NCBI GenBank assembly: GCA_964036275.1
Contig: OZ038438.1
Location: forward strand, 11,169,321 to 11,233,320
DNA length: 64,000 nt
Direction: 5' to 3'
Source of the DNA: Litoditis marina
Taxonomy: Eukaryota; Nematoda; Chromadorea; Rhabditida; Rhabditidae
Below are positions 12,601-23,625 of this stretch, one piece after another. The translations under genes and the position numbers were made by a program. The notes beneath the pieces were generated by a model. It searched no databases. It was not told the origin of the DNA and saw nothing but the letters and a program-made list of their open reading frames with translations. The first letter of the stretch is position 1; the number at the start of each line of letters is the position of its first letter.

Positions 12601-15600
12601 AAGATGTGGAGCAGTCTGGAGAAGTATTTGATTATTCGACAAAATTTTCTTTTTATAATTATGTATGTCCAATTAATTGATTCCAGGCTCACAGACAACC
12701 GCAAACTGTTATACATAGAAGCAATTATTATAACCATTTTTTTTCGATTTCAAGGCAGAATTTTGTGGCCTTGAATATGTTTTCATAGTGAGTATAGTCT
12801 GTCTCTGATTGTTTTATCATAACTAACTTGGGGTCTGAATGTTCTCGTCCTCCATGTCGAATATATGTGGAGCATTTGATATAATATGACTGCATAGGGC
12901 GGTGTGCACGTTCAATCCCGTCAATACATGTGAATCAGCGCCATTAAACGAAGGCGGAGATCTGCCAATACACACTTCATACACAGAATAATTGAATACA
13001 TCTACAAGGACCAATTTCATCCGTTTTTCTTCTTATTCTAATACTCTCTTTTCCTATGTCAAAGAGAGAAACTTGCACATCGATTTTTCAAACCCGTAAA
13101 GCTTGTTCTCCTCACAAATGAACAATACATTTGATCAACAACATTCAGAATGCCAAGGAGCTCAGAAAAACAGAACAGGGCTTTCCAAGCTCAAACGTAT
13201 CTAACATCACTTTGTGTTTGTCTTTCGATTCATGGAGAATATGGTGATGGCCCCCACGCGTGGCCTTAACACGGGGTGAGAAATTAGTTTGCGAATTAGT
13301 GAGTTTATTTTAGCGTAAGAAGGTTAATCTTGCAAAAAGCATTATTTGTGTGAACCCCACTTTTTATAATCTTGAAATGGATTCAGAAATAGCGCTTCAA
13401 ACTACTTATACAAATAGAATAACATAGAGGGTACCTGAACAGGTTTGGAGCCCATACGATAGCCAAATTCTTCGCTGTCATATCAGTTAGAGAGGTATGT
13501 TCACAAAGTCGATGGAGATGATTCATCAGATATCGTGCGGTTCTAGAAAACAATGAGTCATGTTTAGTGAAATAGTGTTCGGTTGCTCTATTGAAACTCA
13601 GTCAACAAAAACAACAGAAGTCATCAAGAGATTATTATCTATAACTGAGTTGGGTCACGTGATCCTGTCCAAGTTTTCATGAACATGAAATTGTTAGCAC
13701 ATGCTCAGAACGGAGGCTGCATTTCAGAGATTCAATTTTGATCGGAACTTATTTTTTATTTTATTTTATTCACAACGCGCTGTACCGAACAGTAATTCAA
13801 TGTTTTGCATTTACGCTGTTCTGACAGTGGCTCTCACAAATAGCTGAGTTGTATTACATTACAAACACACTACATCTCGTACAATGTAGTAAACTTCCTG
13901 GATTCCAATCAAATTTATATGGCTTTCTTCAGCTCAAAATTTCCATTACTCTTCTATGGTGCCTGCTGCTCAGAGAATAACTTTGAGCCGGAGTAATTTA
14001 TACCTGTAGTGAGTAGTGGGCAGAGATTGAAGTGCGCATTGAAGACTCGAATTCCGCTCATGTTCGGGAACATCAAAGGCATTCTGTGAAGGTGATATTC
14101 AAATGAGGAATATTACATGAAATAAGTGTAAATCGACCATGTTTTGCTCTCTCGTTTTGTGAATTTAGGTCATGTTCTCGCGTTTCGGAAGAATTAAGTG
14201 TTCGTGTTTCGAGTTCGACTGGAAAAATTCGTTTTCCGTTTACCCTTTTACTCACCATTATTTTTGGATACGCCTCAAAGGAGAAGAGTGGGTTGGGTAG
14301 TTGGCGGAAGAACTGTTTGAGAAGAGAGGAAATGGAATACACATCCCGATGTCCAAACTCGAACAAATCCGGCTCATGTCCACCATCAAACTTGGCTCTG
14401 AACACAGTCATCTTAGTCTAAAAAACCGTACATCCTCTCCTATAACAAATGTCTCTCCAAAAATCATTTGAAACAGTGTTCTTTTTTTGAATAGTGAAGC
14501 ACAACACGAGGTTCCGTGACATTTTGTTCGCGGTGATTGTTTGAGATAGAAGTCCTAATGAGACCAAACTAAGAGAATTTGGTCACTTTCTATATACACA
14601 TGAAAACTCATAGGGCTGCTGATACCAAGAGGATTGGTGGTTTTACAAGCGGTCTGCAAACTCACTGAGTTCTCTTTAACTGTGAAAACGCTGGCAGCTT
14701 AAAATACCGGAGAAAATGCAGGCTTAAATACTGGTGTCGAATTAGCCTGCATCTCCTTATGAATTTCAAAAAATACAGGCGACATCTGGCTGACCCCGGT
14801 ATTTTAAGTTGCAAAATTGGCGAGTCCGGTATTTTAAGTTGCAGCGGTTTTTCAGAGAAACACGTTTAATACCAATGTTCCAACCTCAATCGTTGAATGT
14901 TGGACTGTATTCCACATTGTCGATAGATACCAGTCACCACGCCTAACTGCTCAATCGCTTCACAACATCTTTCCACAATCAGAGGGACTTAAATAACTTG
15001 AATAAACTGTAAACTCGGACAATCCAGTTTTACTAACGAATTAGGTATACTTTTATACTTTCCAAGCGTCTGCTCGGTTTCTCCTTCTTTCGTTCCCGTA
15101 GTTGAAGTAAAAATGACCGTGCATTGAAAATATTTTTCTTGTGGGTGATAAAGTCCTATTATCTTCTCGAAAGCTACTGCAGGCTAAAAGAACAGTTCAA
15201 TTTTTGCACCCTGGTGCAACCGATTCCACAGTGGTTTGACAAGGGATAACATCGGACTTGCAATACTTCTGTGTCATTGAAGGTAATTTTATCGGGTCAC
15301 TCGAAAAACAAGGAATCCCCTATACGATCTACCGAACTATTCTGAGGCTGAGGCCGACTGGTCAAGCAAATAATTAGGGTTCGAGTATCACTCCACCGAC
15401 CAGGGTTCGATCCCTGCTCGTCGCGGTATCTGTCTGGCAGACTGCACGGACTGGTTACATTAGTTCACCCATGCCTATTTTTCCCTCTACGGAAAGTATG
15501 TATATTATGTAACCGGAAAGAGGAACTGCAATGAATAACTCGCAACAATTTCGCGGTCATAGATCTGACCGTTTCTGTCCGTTTTCTCGAGATGTTCGGA

Positions 15601-18600
15601 TAGATCCATTCCGAAGATGGGCTCTTTCCTCCTCACGCGGTTACGGAGCAACTCGGTCATTCTGCGAGCCGATTTCATCGTCGACTGAAGTTGGAGTTCA
15701 AGTTCGAAAACGACCATTTCTTATCAAATATTAGTATTTGGTGTGATATACGTGAATATATATATTGTACATAATATAAACCTTTGGGGAACACTTTGAC
15801 GAACTCAAACGAAAGAGGAAATATTAAAAGTGGTCCACACCCTCTACAAACTGGAAAAATTACAGGTTCGCAAACACTCACCAACACATTCTATACTTTT
15901 TACTTAGCCTGCTAGCATACTCCTAGTCAAAAACAATCACTCAGAAGTCTGAGAACGTATGAAACACATCACAATTCGAGATCGTTCTATCTAACATGAG
16001 GAGCAGATTTGCTTACAATTGTTTCACGTGACTTCTAACATACCTTTCGTTGGGACATCAGAGCTGCTGGAAGTCTCTTATCGTCGATCAACCACACACA
16101 ATCGCTGGGAAAATATCCAACCTATGATTTTGTTTGTGATTAAAAATACGTCTTCATACAAAAAAAGCCTAATTAGGATCTCTCTGAGAACATGAAATCA
16201 CCTCAAATCCCAGTTTCAAGTCGCTCTCCAAACTATGTGAGTTCTCGGCAGCTATCGTCAGTTTAGCCTTCCAGAACGTACTTTGGTTTTGCACGGTAGA
16301 GTTCATTTCAATAATGGAGAGAATGTCACCGATCTGGAATAGTTTCACTCTTGTTGTATTTTTCTCACAAATTTCGACGCAAAAAAAGGAGGGGAGATAT
16401 ACTGATACACACTAAACATATCACTAATCAGGTTGGATTTCAGTGTTTTTCAGCAGTTTTCATGCTTCTTCTTTTAGAAAAAAAACTTTTCTGGTTCAGC
16501 TTACTTTAATATTGAGCAAATCATGACATTATAATTGTTCGTTCGCAATTTTTTGCAGTGGTTTTGGGTGCAAACCTGGAACGTTGCAGCAACAACTAAC
16601 TTTAGTTCGGTAGCGGACCGCACGCGCTGGTAAGAACTCCCCCATGCCTATCGCCAATTCCCCTCTCTACGGACAGTACTTCTACGGTTGATAAGTGTGG
16701 AAGATTAGGTAATAATTGAGTAATATACGGCTTCAACAGTTGCCGTACAGGAATATCACTTCATATAACTCACCCGAAGTCTCAAATGATTGGGTGCAGT
16801 CGGAACGAACTCTTTGGTTACGACAGCAGCGGCGACCGCCGGTACATTAATACTCGTCTCCTCGGCTGCCTCGAACCGATTCCCATAACAGTCTATCTTC
16901 AAACAATAACAGTTTCATCAAGGCATTATCAAGCTCAATAAATTCACACATGAGAAGATTTACGTCGATTCAAAGGTGAAAAGAAAACTTAGTAGCACAT
17001 TTCGGCTCCACTCCACGTATGAAGGTTACTGGCGTAAAATTAAAAATCATTTTGAGATAGATCGTCGTAGCAAATGTTCTGCTAGAAGGTCAAAGAAAGT
17101 AGAGCAATGTGGAACGCTGTTACGAAACCATTATTATACGCTTTAAAGTCAATATGCAGAATTTTGCGCATCATCAAAACAATTTCTTACAAATAGGCTG
17201 TGTTCATTGAGACAAAATACAAGTTTTGGTTGTATTCCGTGTGTGAATATGGATGAAAACCAGTGAGTACAAGTGAGTACAACAGGGTATATAAAGGGTG
17301 CCAAACCCATAAACACACATTATTCTCTAGTCTAGCCACCCTGCCCCCTCCCTCGATAGGATACAGGTATAACATTTTGTTTTGTGTTTTTATATACACA
17401 TTAACTCGTTCGAATTCAATCAAATTCTAGTTGGTGGAATCTCCTGAAGATGCCGTGACCACCAACTAGAATAGCATCGTCGAGATTTAACGGCGAAACG
17501 ATGCAAACAAAATTTAACCCAAAAATTTTAATTAATATAAGAAATTTTTTCTTTTCTTCTTAGATTACTGTTAACTTAATTATACCGTTTTTAAACATTC
17601 TAGTCCATTAACTTATACTCTATTAACACAATTACATTTACATTTTGTTTTTCTAATGTATAATAATGTTTGGGATATTAGCAAGTGTGCATGACCTTTT
17701 TAGTAGGGTTGCAATCTCATAACGCCAACTAACTTAACAATAATTGAAAACGCTAGTTTTGGGATGGAAAACCAACCTCGAGAAACTTGAGAACCGGATA
17801 GCAGGTAATTAGACTGCCAGTGAGCTGAGAGAGTCGCTCAGTGTATTGCGTGAGAGTCAACTGAAAAGAGAAAACCAGGCTTTCTCCCAAAAGAAGGTGT
17901 CTTGTTTCATCCATAAGATGTCCCGAAAGTCACAATGTTTCATTCGCCGAATAGAGGATAACAGCGAATTTACTCTCAGATTCAGGACAAATCAGAGAGT
18001 TTTTCACAGTTGAAAAAACGACGATCTGTTCAATTAAGCGTATAGGTTCGGTTCATCCCGCTATATTTGTGGTTTGATATCCGGTTGTTTCGCGGTGAAT
18101 TACGGAAATTATAGCTTGTCTAATGATAAAACTACAAGAAAGATTTGGAAAACTACATATTTTCACTCCCTCCATGCCGAACTGAAATCCGATCTAAAGT
18201 TACTTGAAAGTGTTGAATGTTCTACCTGTGCTGTGGGTTTGTCTTTCATTTCGGCCACCTCCAGCTCCTCGAGTCTGGAATGCCGTCTTTCAAAGACACA
18301 TCTGTGAAGTTGTCGGTCGAATTCCAATATCTCTTCCATTGGTCGCTCAATCTTCCTGGAACATAATCTCATTTGAAGTTCGTTAATGAATCAGCGTCTT
18401 ATTTAATCTTTATTGGTTATCTGTTTCAATTTTCTGTTGTATCGTTTATTGGAAATATCGCTAAATTTCCATCAGGTGTCAAGTTGTGGTTGCAGACTTA
18501 AAAACAAACCATGTTGATCCGTTGCTCTCAATTTGGAATTCAAATAGAAGACTGGTGTTAGCCTCTGTGACGGAAATGGTTCGGACAGAAACGGGACCGA

Positions 18601-19889
18601 GCTCGACAGAAGGGTAATGGAAGTGGTGACACTCGGTCAGACGTTGAATTCTGTAATTACCTTGGAGTTTGGAAACTTCGCTCACTAACTATTGTCTCCA
18701 CCGCAAAAAGAGCGGTAACTGTATCCATATATTTTTTTGTCTTTCCTGTATAATATATCAGTAATGGGGTTCTATCCTGTTGCTTTCTGAACTGTATGCG
18801 CCAAGAGTTCATACTACTTGTATTCCCTCATTTTAATTCGCATACCGAGAGCTAGAAAGTTAATATGAAGTTAAAATGTTCAGTAATCACAGGCTGTTTT
18901 CAATTGTTGTATATGCCTACAATCAGTCGTTTTGAATATTGTACAATGTTCTACATTCCTTCCCAGATACCTTGATCTTACACCAATATCGCGTATTTCG
19001 TATTATCGAAATTTTCGGGTACTGAGTTTTGGGTGACGGAAGGAGAGATGATTTTCATTGGCTCTGCCAAGTGCAATCGGTTATAGCGAGTAGTGGGGTC
19101 AGATTCATCACAGAGGTTACACTAGAACTGGCCGATTTTTCCGATCGATCACAACTGCTTACAATGATATCCACTAGCCAATTTATACATGTAATCGATG
19201 GAATAACGAACAAAACTCGTCATTGGAGATTTTCCGATAAACGTAATTTGCTGAGAATGATCATGTTCCGAACTAGATGTGTTCTGGAGAAACAAAAGAC
19301 ATTTATTCACTGTGGATCAACGTTAAAGTGAGAATGAGAGAGAGTACACTATAATATCTAAGAAGAAAGTAAACAGAAAATAAATTGAAAGATGTTCAGC
19401 AGTTATCAAAAATTCTAGCCTTTGTATATTTAACTGTAACTGTGTTTCTATTTTCGTCTTGTTAAACATGTTAGCCATTCTCTCACAAACAAAAGGGCGA
19501 ACTGCTCAAACGACGTTCCGCGTGACACGTTAAAAAACGTGCTATTATATGCTATTGTTCTCGAAATCAGGTGTGTTTCTGACGTTTTATGTGATCAAGA
19601 AAAAGCAACCAGCTTTCCTTGAGATCTTCACAAAACAAGACTCTACGGGGTTTGTTGCCCGATGCCGATGTGTTTTTGTAAATTTAAATTTGTAAATTTA
19701 CGCGTTTATCGAGAACAAAATAGAGACTTGTCCAAATTTGTAAATTTACGCGTTTATCGAGATCAAAATAGAGAGTTGTCCAGTCTCTAAAGACTGAATG
19801 TGAACTTACCTTCTCTGACTTCTCCATGGCAGGGGACTTTTATGGGAGCCCGGGTGCGAGTTCTGAGCAGAAGAGTCGCTGGTATCCAT
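9663..19889 (-). CDS. rrc-1: Rho GTPase-activating protein, PX-SH3-RhoGAP (ARHGAP32/33 family)
   Basis: It should switch off Rac/Cdc42-type GTPases at membranes and the cortex. Exons: 19889-19810 (start [14 protein letters not shown]), 18650-18498, 18355-18226, 17860-17777, 16896-16774, 16333-16202, 16121-16044, 15684-15570, 14987-14885, 14397-14256, 14083-14004, 13542-13435, 12961-12828, 12171-12034, 11780-11540, 11144-11050, 10914-10820, 10589-10440 and 9770-9663 (stop TGA 9663-9665). All junctions from the first exon through 12961 close in phase; the junction 12828 to 12171 does not, so a small exon may be missing. Domains: PX ([13 protein letters not shown] to YPVLKFLE), SH3 ([11 protein letters not shown] to [12 protein letters not shown]), RhoGAP ([29 protein letters not shown] with the arginine finger, [26 protein letters not shown]). 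The tail is Ser/Arg-rich and of low similarity. As recalled, worm rrc-1 neighbours dpy-22. Confidence 0.88.
14698..14846. repeat. Inverted-repeat element in rrc-1 intron
   Basis: CTTAAAATACCGG at the left is inverted as CCGGTATTTTAAG at the right, which occurs twice (about 14802 and 14829). The body contains AATACAGGC and ATGCAGGCTTAAATAC units in opposite orientation. It looks like a small non-autonomous element or foldback. Confidence 0.5.
15344..15505 (+). repeat. tRNA-derived SINE
   Basis: GGCCGACTGGTCAAGC resembles the A box of a class II (Ser/Leu) tRNA, and GGGTTCGATCCCTGC is a canonical T-arm/B box 45 bp later. The acceptor stem does not close and a non-tRNA tail follows (CCCATGCCTATTTTTCCCTC). 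The same tail reappears at about 16640-16680, so this is a dispersed SINE, not a tRNA gene. It lies in an rrc-1 intron. Confidence 0.65.
16610..16690 (+). repeat. Truncated copy of the same SINE tail
   Basis: GCGCTGGTAAGAACTCCCCC followed by ATGCCTATCGCCAATTCCCC and TCTACGGACAGTACTT matches the tail of the element at 15344-15505 but lacks the A and B boxes. It lies in an rrc-1 intron. Confidence 0.5.
19685..19787. repeat. Two tandem copies of a ~52-bp unit in rrc-1 intron 1
   Basis: The unit holds AATTTGTAAATTTACGCG then TTTATCGAGANCAAAATAG, ending in TTGTCC. The copies differ at two or three positions. It ends about 20 bp from the first donor of rrc-1. Confidence 0.7.
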
Positions 19890-20739
19890 TCACATCGCCA
19901 ATAAAATAACAGACCTGTGTCAAACACACCTGTTCGTAGTAGCACAAGAAACACAAATCACAATCGCCTTCTCCGAAAACGTTCACTTTCTCGTAGAATT
20001 ACAGAAACCGACACACAACTCTATTTGAATAAAATTGAACTCCTCAAATTGAATATGTGTAACAACGTTCAGCAAACAGCTTTTACTGTAAGCGTCCAAA
20101 TAACAATGGCAAGAACTGTACGTTGATGAGAAGTGATTTTTATAACAGAGGTGGAAGTAATTGAGCTCAGGCTGAGATGGAACAAGCCAATGTGCCTGGT
20201 AAATAGTAAAGAAGAAATTTTTAATTCGAAATTACAAAATATGATCACGATTTCGTTTTGTAAGAAGGGCACAGAATACAAAGTACACTTACATCTGTCA
20301 CAAAACTCAACGAAAGCACCAAATTCATTTTGTAAATATCTATGTGTGGATCAAACAAAGTGTAAATAAACTAATCGATGGAATCAATATGCGCGAAATT
20401 CACTTGGTAGGTCAGCTACGTACAACAAATGCAAGAATTTGAGAGATAGGATGATAAGGATGGGACATCTGAGGCATGTCATAGGTTGAAATAAGGATGA
20501 ATGAGATAGAAAACAAATAGGTTTTCTTCATAGAAGCTGTTTACTGTTCAATAAAAAAACGAGTGATCAGTAGGTTGAAGCGGTTGTGCATATTGAATGA
20601 ATGTGGAGCGACTGGATATGAGTCATTCTAGGTGACAACCACAGTTCCAATGGGCCAACAGCACAAGTTACAATGCTCACGCAACTATCCCCATGGTGGC
20701 TACACAATTCAAAATTGAAAGATTTCGAATTGAAACGAA

Positions 20740-20765
20740 GAGAGAGAGAGAGAGAGAGAGAGAGG

Positions 20766-20816
<51 letters not shown>
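20740..20816. repeat. (GA)n microsatellite
   Basis: About 75 bp of nearly pure AG dinucleotide repeat with one GGGG interruption. Confidence 0.95.
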
Positions 20817-20822
<6 letters not shown>

Positions 20823-21206
20823 GAGAGGTTTACCGTGAAAACCCTTAAAACGTTTAAAGAAAGTCAGAAACGGAAAATACAATCAGAATAAGAAATCAAA
20901 AGGTATTGGTAGTAGAATCACTCTAAAGAGGGTGGGCGCGCAATTCAGAGGAAAGGCGACTCAAGAGCACCTGACTCGCACCGACATGTTAAACTGATGA
21001 GCGTAGCGGGGGGTGTTGGAAGAGAACACTATTCAACTACGTATCACCATAGTACAAAACAATGTCGTGTTCGAAGTATACGTTAGCAGAAGTTAATAGT
21101 GGAACTGGTTCACAACTCATGATGGCGACTATACCAACATCGTGGAGCTTTGTCCTTCCATTTTGAGATTGCAGATGGGAATACCATTTAGTGAATTCTA
21201 TATCTA

Positions 21207-21375
21207 ATCGGGTTTCGTAACCCTTTTTTCCGGTTACCTGTGTAGGTGACCGAAAGTAACCAGTAAGGAAAATCCGGTTACCCTTCAATTTAACCAAAAA
21301 TTTCTATTTTATTTTATTTTACTCAGAAAACGTCAAAATTATTACCAAAAAAGGATAGGTTACCTACAAACCCGG
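21207..21375. repeat. GTTACC-rich inverted-repeat element
   Basis: GGGTTTCGTAACCC and CCGGTTACC units at the left face GGTTACC and CAAACCCGG at the right. It belongs to the family seen at 3577, 34471 and 62700. Confidence 0.5.
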
Positions 21376-21479
21376 CAACTTGTCGAATTGGCCATAGGAT
21401 TAATGCTGCAATACTCACATCCATTTCCTGTGCTCTCGTAAATGTACGTAGTAATACGTATATAATAATCCAAGAATCC

Positions 21480-22299
21480 TAGGGTTGTTAACCAATTCCA
21501 AAAATCAATTCAGTTCCAATTCCAATTCTTTTTGATTTTCAAAAACCACTCAATTCAAATTCAAATTCTTTTGGGTTCTCAAAAACCACTCAATTTTAAT
21601 TCTAATCAATCAACTATTAAGCTTGGAATCGGAATTGCAATTCCGGGTCAAATCTTTCAATTTAAATTCTAATAAATTCCTCTGGAATTGATTAGAATTG
21701 ATTTTATACCAGTTTCAGTTTAATGTCTGATTTTGTTTTCTGAAAACCAGTTTGTTACTAAATTAAGTCTCAATATATTTTTTCCTGAGGCTAAGCCCTA
21801 GAGTTCTCCACTAAACTTTTTTTATTAAAGTGAAAGTCAAGATTGAATCGTAAGAAGACTACAACTACTTACGGCTGCCGCAGGTGCCGCAGACTAAAGA
21901 ATCACCCAAATTAAGAAATTTCGAGACGAAAATTCAGACTTCTATAGTTGAAAATTAGCAAAAATTTCTAGTCGACTAGCGTTTTGAATGTTTTCCGACC
22001 CAGAGTTTTCGCGAGAAGGCAAAATTCGGTTTTTTTTATTTGAGTGAAACTCGAGTTTCGAATTGAGTTTAACAACCGATAGATTAATTAATAACTTGAT
22101 CTGCACCAATTCTCGATCAATTCTGAATCAATTCCAGAGTGAAATCAATTCAATTCCAATTTCAAACTTTTGCAACACAGAATATATTGCAATTGCAATA
22201 CCAGTTTTGCCACCCAAAAAGAGTTAGCATTCCAATTCTAGTTTTTGTGTCTGCTTTTGGAATTGATTATCAATTCCAATTCCTCCATTAATAACCCTA
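21480..22299. mobile_element. AT-rich pseudo-simple element with TAGGGTT ends
   Basis: It begins TAGGGTTGTTAACC and ends with the inverse, TTAATAACCCTA. The body is packed with degenerate AATTCCAATTC and CAATTCAATTCC units on both strands. A shorter element with the same ends but a different internal unit is at 23064-23358. Confidence 0.6.
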
Positions 22300-23063
22300 C
22301 AGAATCCCAAGAAAACAGAATTATGCCTTTTCACACATTCCTCAAGTTTTCGATTGAATAAATTTTCACATAAAACATTTGTTTTTAAAATGAAACTGGG
22401 AAGTGGTATGCGAAATATTTTATTATTTGATAAAACTCGAACGCAAAATATACATTTAAAAATCATTCGGAAGGCTATGTATGATGTGGAATCAGCGGTT
22501 TGAGATGAAGAAAAGAGCACTATCGGTAATATCCATCAGGCAGGCTCAAGTCGAACCGGTAAAGTGAGAATGCACATATCGCTCAAACTATTATCTCACA
22601 GAGACTTATGTAAATATGTACAAGGAACACCGAATAAAGCTCAATAGGGAAAAAGTAAAAGTCATTCACAAGCGAAGCGTCCGGGGAAAGATGAAACAGT
22701 GATAATAAAATCACTAAGTAGAGGATAAAACGATATTTACACCATGCACAAAAACATCACCTAAATGTACCTATTTGTCCTAAGCAGAAGTTTAAAGTGA
22801 ACTGAGTTAGAGAGGACCCGAACAATGCAAGACACAAAAATCATATAAAAGAGGTAGGCTCTGAAGGGGTGGCCGGTGCTGATGTTTGGGTCTGCATTTC
22901 ACGAGTGCGACCAGTCGCGAAACACACCGAGCGATCAGATGTCTTGCCAATCTGGAGGAGAGGAACGCTCTCATTAAAGTTAAAGGTGTAAAACAATCCA
23001 CAGAACAAAATAGTTACTCCAGAGCAGCTGTGATCGCTCGTTAGAGCACACTAGGCTCAACAC

Positions 23064-23358
23064 TAGGGTTGTTGAAGTCGAACTCGAAACTCGACTCGAA
23101 AAAACTCTAAATTATCGATCTAAAGAAATCGAGTTTTCGAGTTATTTCGAGTGGAGTCGAACTCGAAAACTCGACTTCTGCCAAAACTCGAAACCTCGAA
23201 ATTTCCCAAAACTCGAAAACTCGAAGACGCGAAAATTCAAAACGTAAAATTTTTGAATCAAAAAGTGGATTTTTTGGATCCGAAACCACTCAAAACTGGA
23301 CTCGAAAAAACTCGAAATGTTCGAAAACTCGAAATTTTGAACTCGATTAACAACCCTA
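23064..23358. mobile_element. Pseudo-simple element of AACTCGAAA units with TAGGGTTGTT ends
   Basis: It starts TAGGGTTGTTGAAGTCGAAC and ends GATTAACAACCCTA, an inverted copy of the start. Between them lie more than a dozen degenerate repeats of AACTCGAAA and its inverse. It shares terminal bases with the 21480-22299 element but not the internal repeat. Confidence 0.65.
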
Positions 23359-23625
23359 CTCAACACATAAGACTGCGATCTAATCTTAGTTAGCAGCCCA
23401 ACTGCGTTATATTCAAGCTGTTCACAGTATTGGTGACAGTTTCAATTTGGCTCAATGAGATGTTAAGGAGACGTCGACAGAAGGTTTCCGTGGCCGGCAA
23501 AAACGAGTGATCCACTTCATAGTTTGCTTTAGTAACTTCAAAGTTTGTGAAGTCGTGTTTAGGCAGCATGAGTTCGTTTCAACCATCAGCCACCAGACGT
23601 GTGTGGCCAGGTGGTAAGGACCTAG

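Larger units (their letters stand above)
19890..23625. other. Intergenic region between rrc-1 and the phospholipase gene
   Basis: No supported gene. It holds the rrc-1 promoter side (from 19890 upward), a GA microsatellite (20740-20816), a GTTACC-rich element (21207-21375) and two AT-rich elements with TAGGGTT ends (21480-22299 and 23064-23358). A 64-codon minus frame at 22807-23001 has no recognisable homology and no splice support. Confidence 0.6.

Noticed and set aside
15373..15450. Possible functional tRNA gene from a good B box
   Set aside because: Acceptor and anticodon stems do not pair and the downstream tail is shared with another locus, so it is a SINE.
17428..17474. Short CTAGTTGGTGG / CCACCAACTAG inverted repeat
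   Set aside because: Only an 11-bp arm in an intron; could be a tiny hairpin or chance, no second copy seen.
20673..20891. 72-codon frame with poly-RE
   Set aside because: It is a translation of the GA microsatellite.
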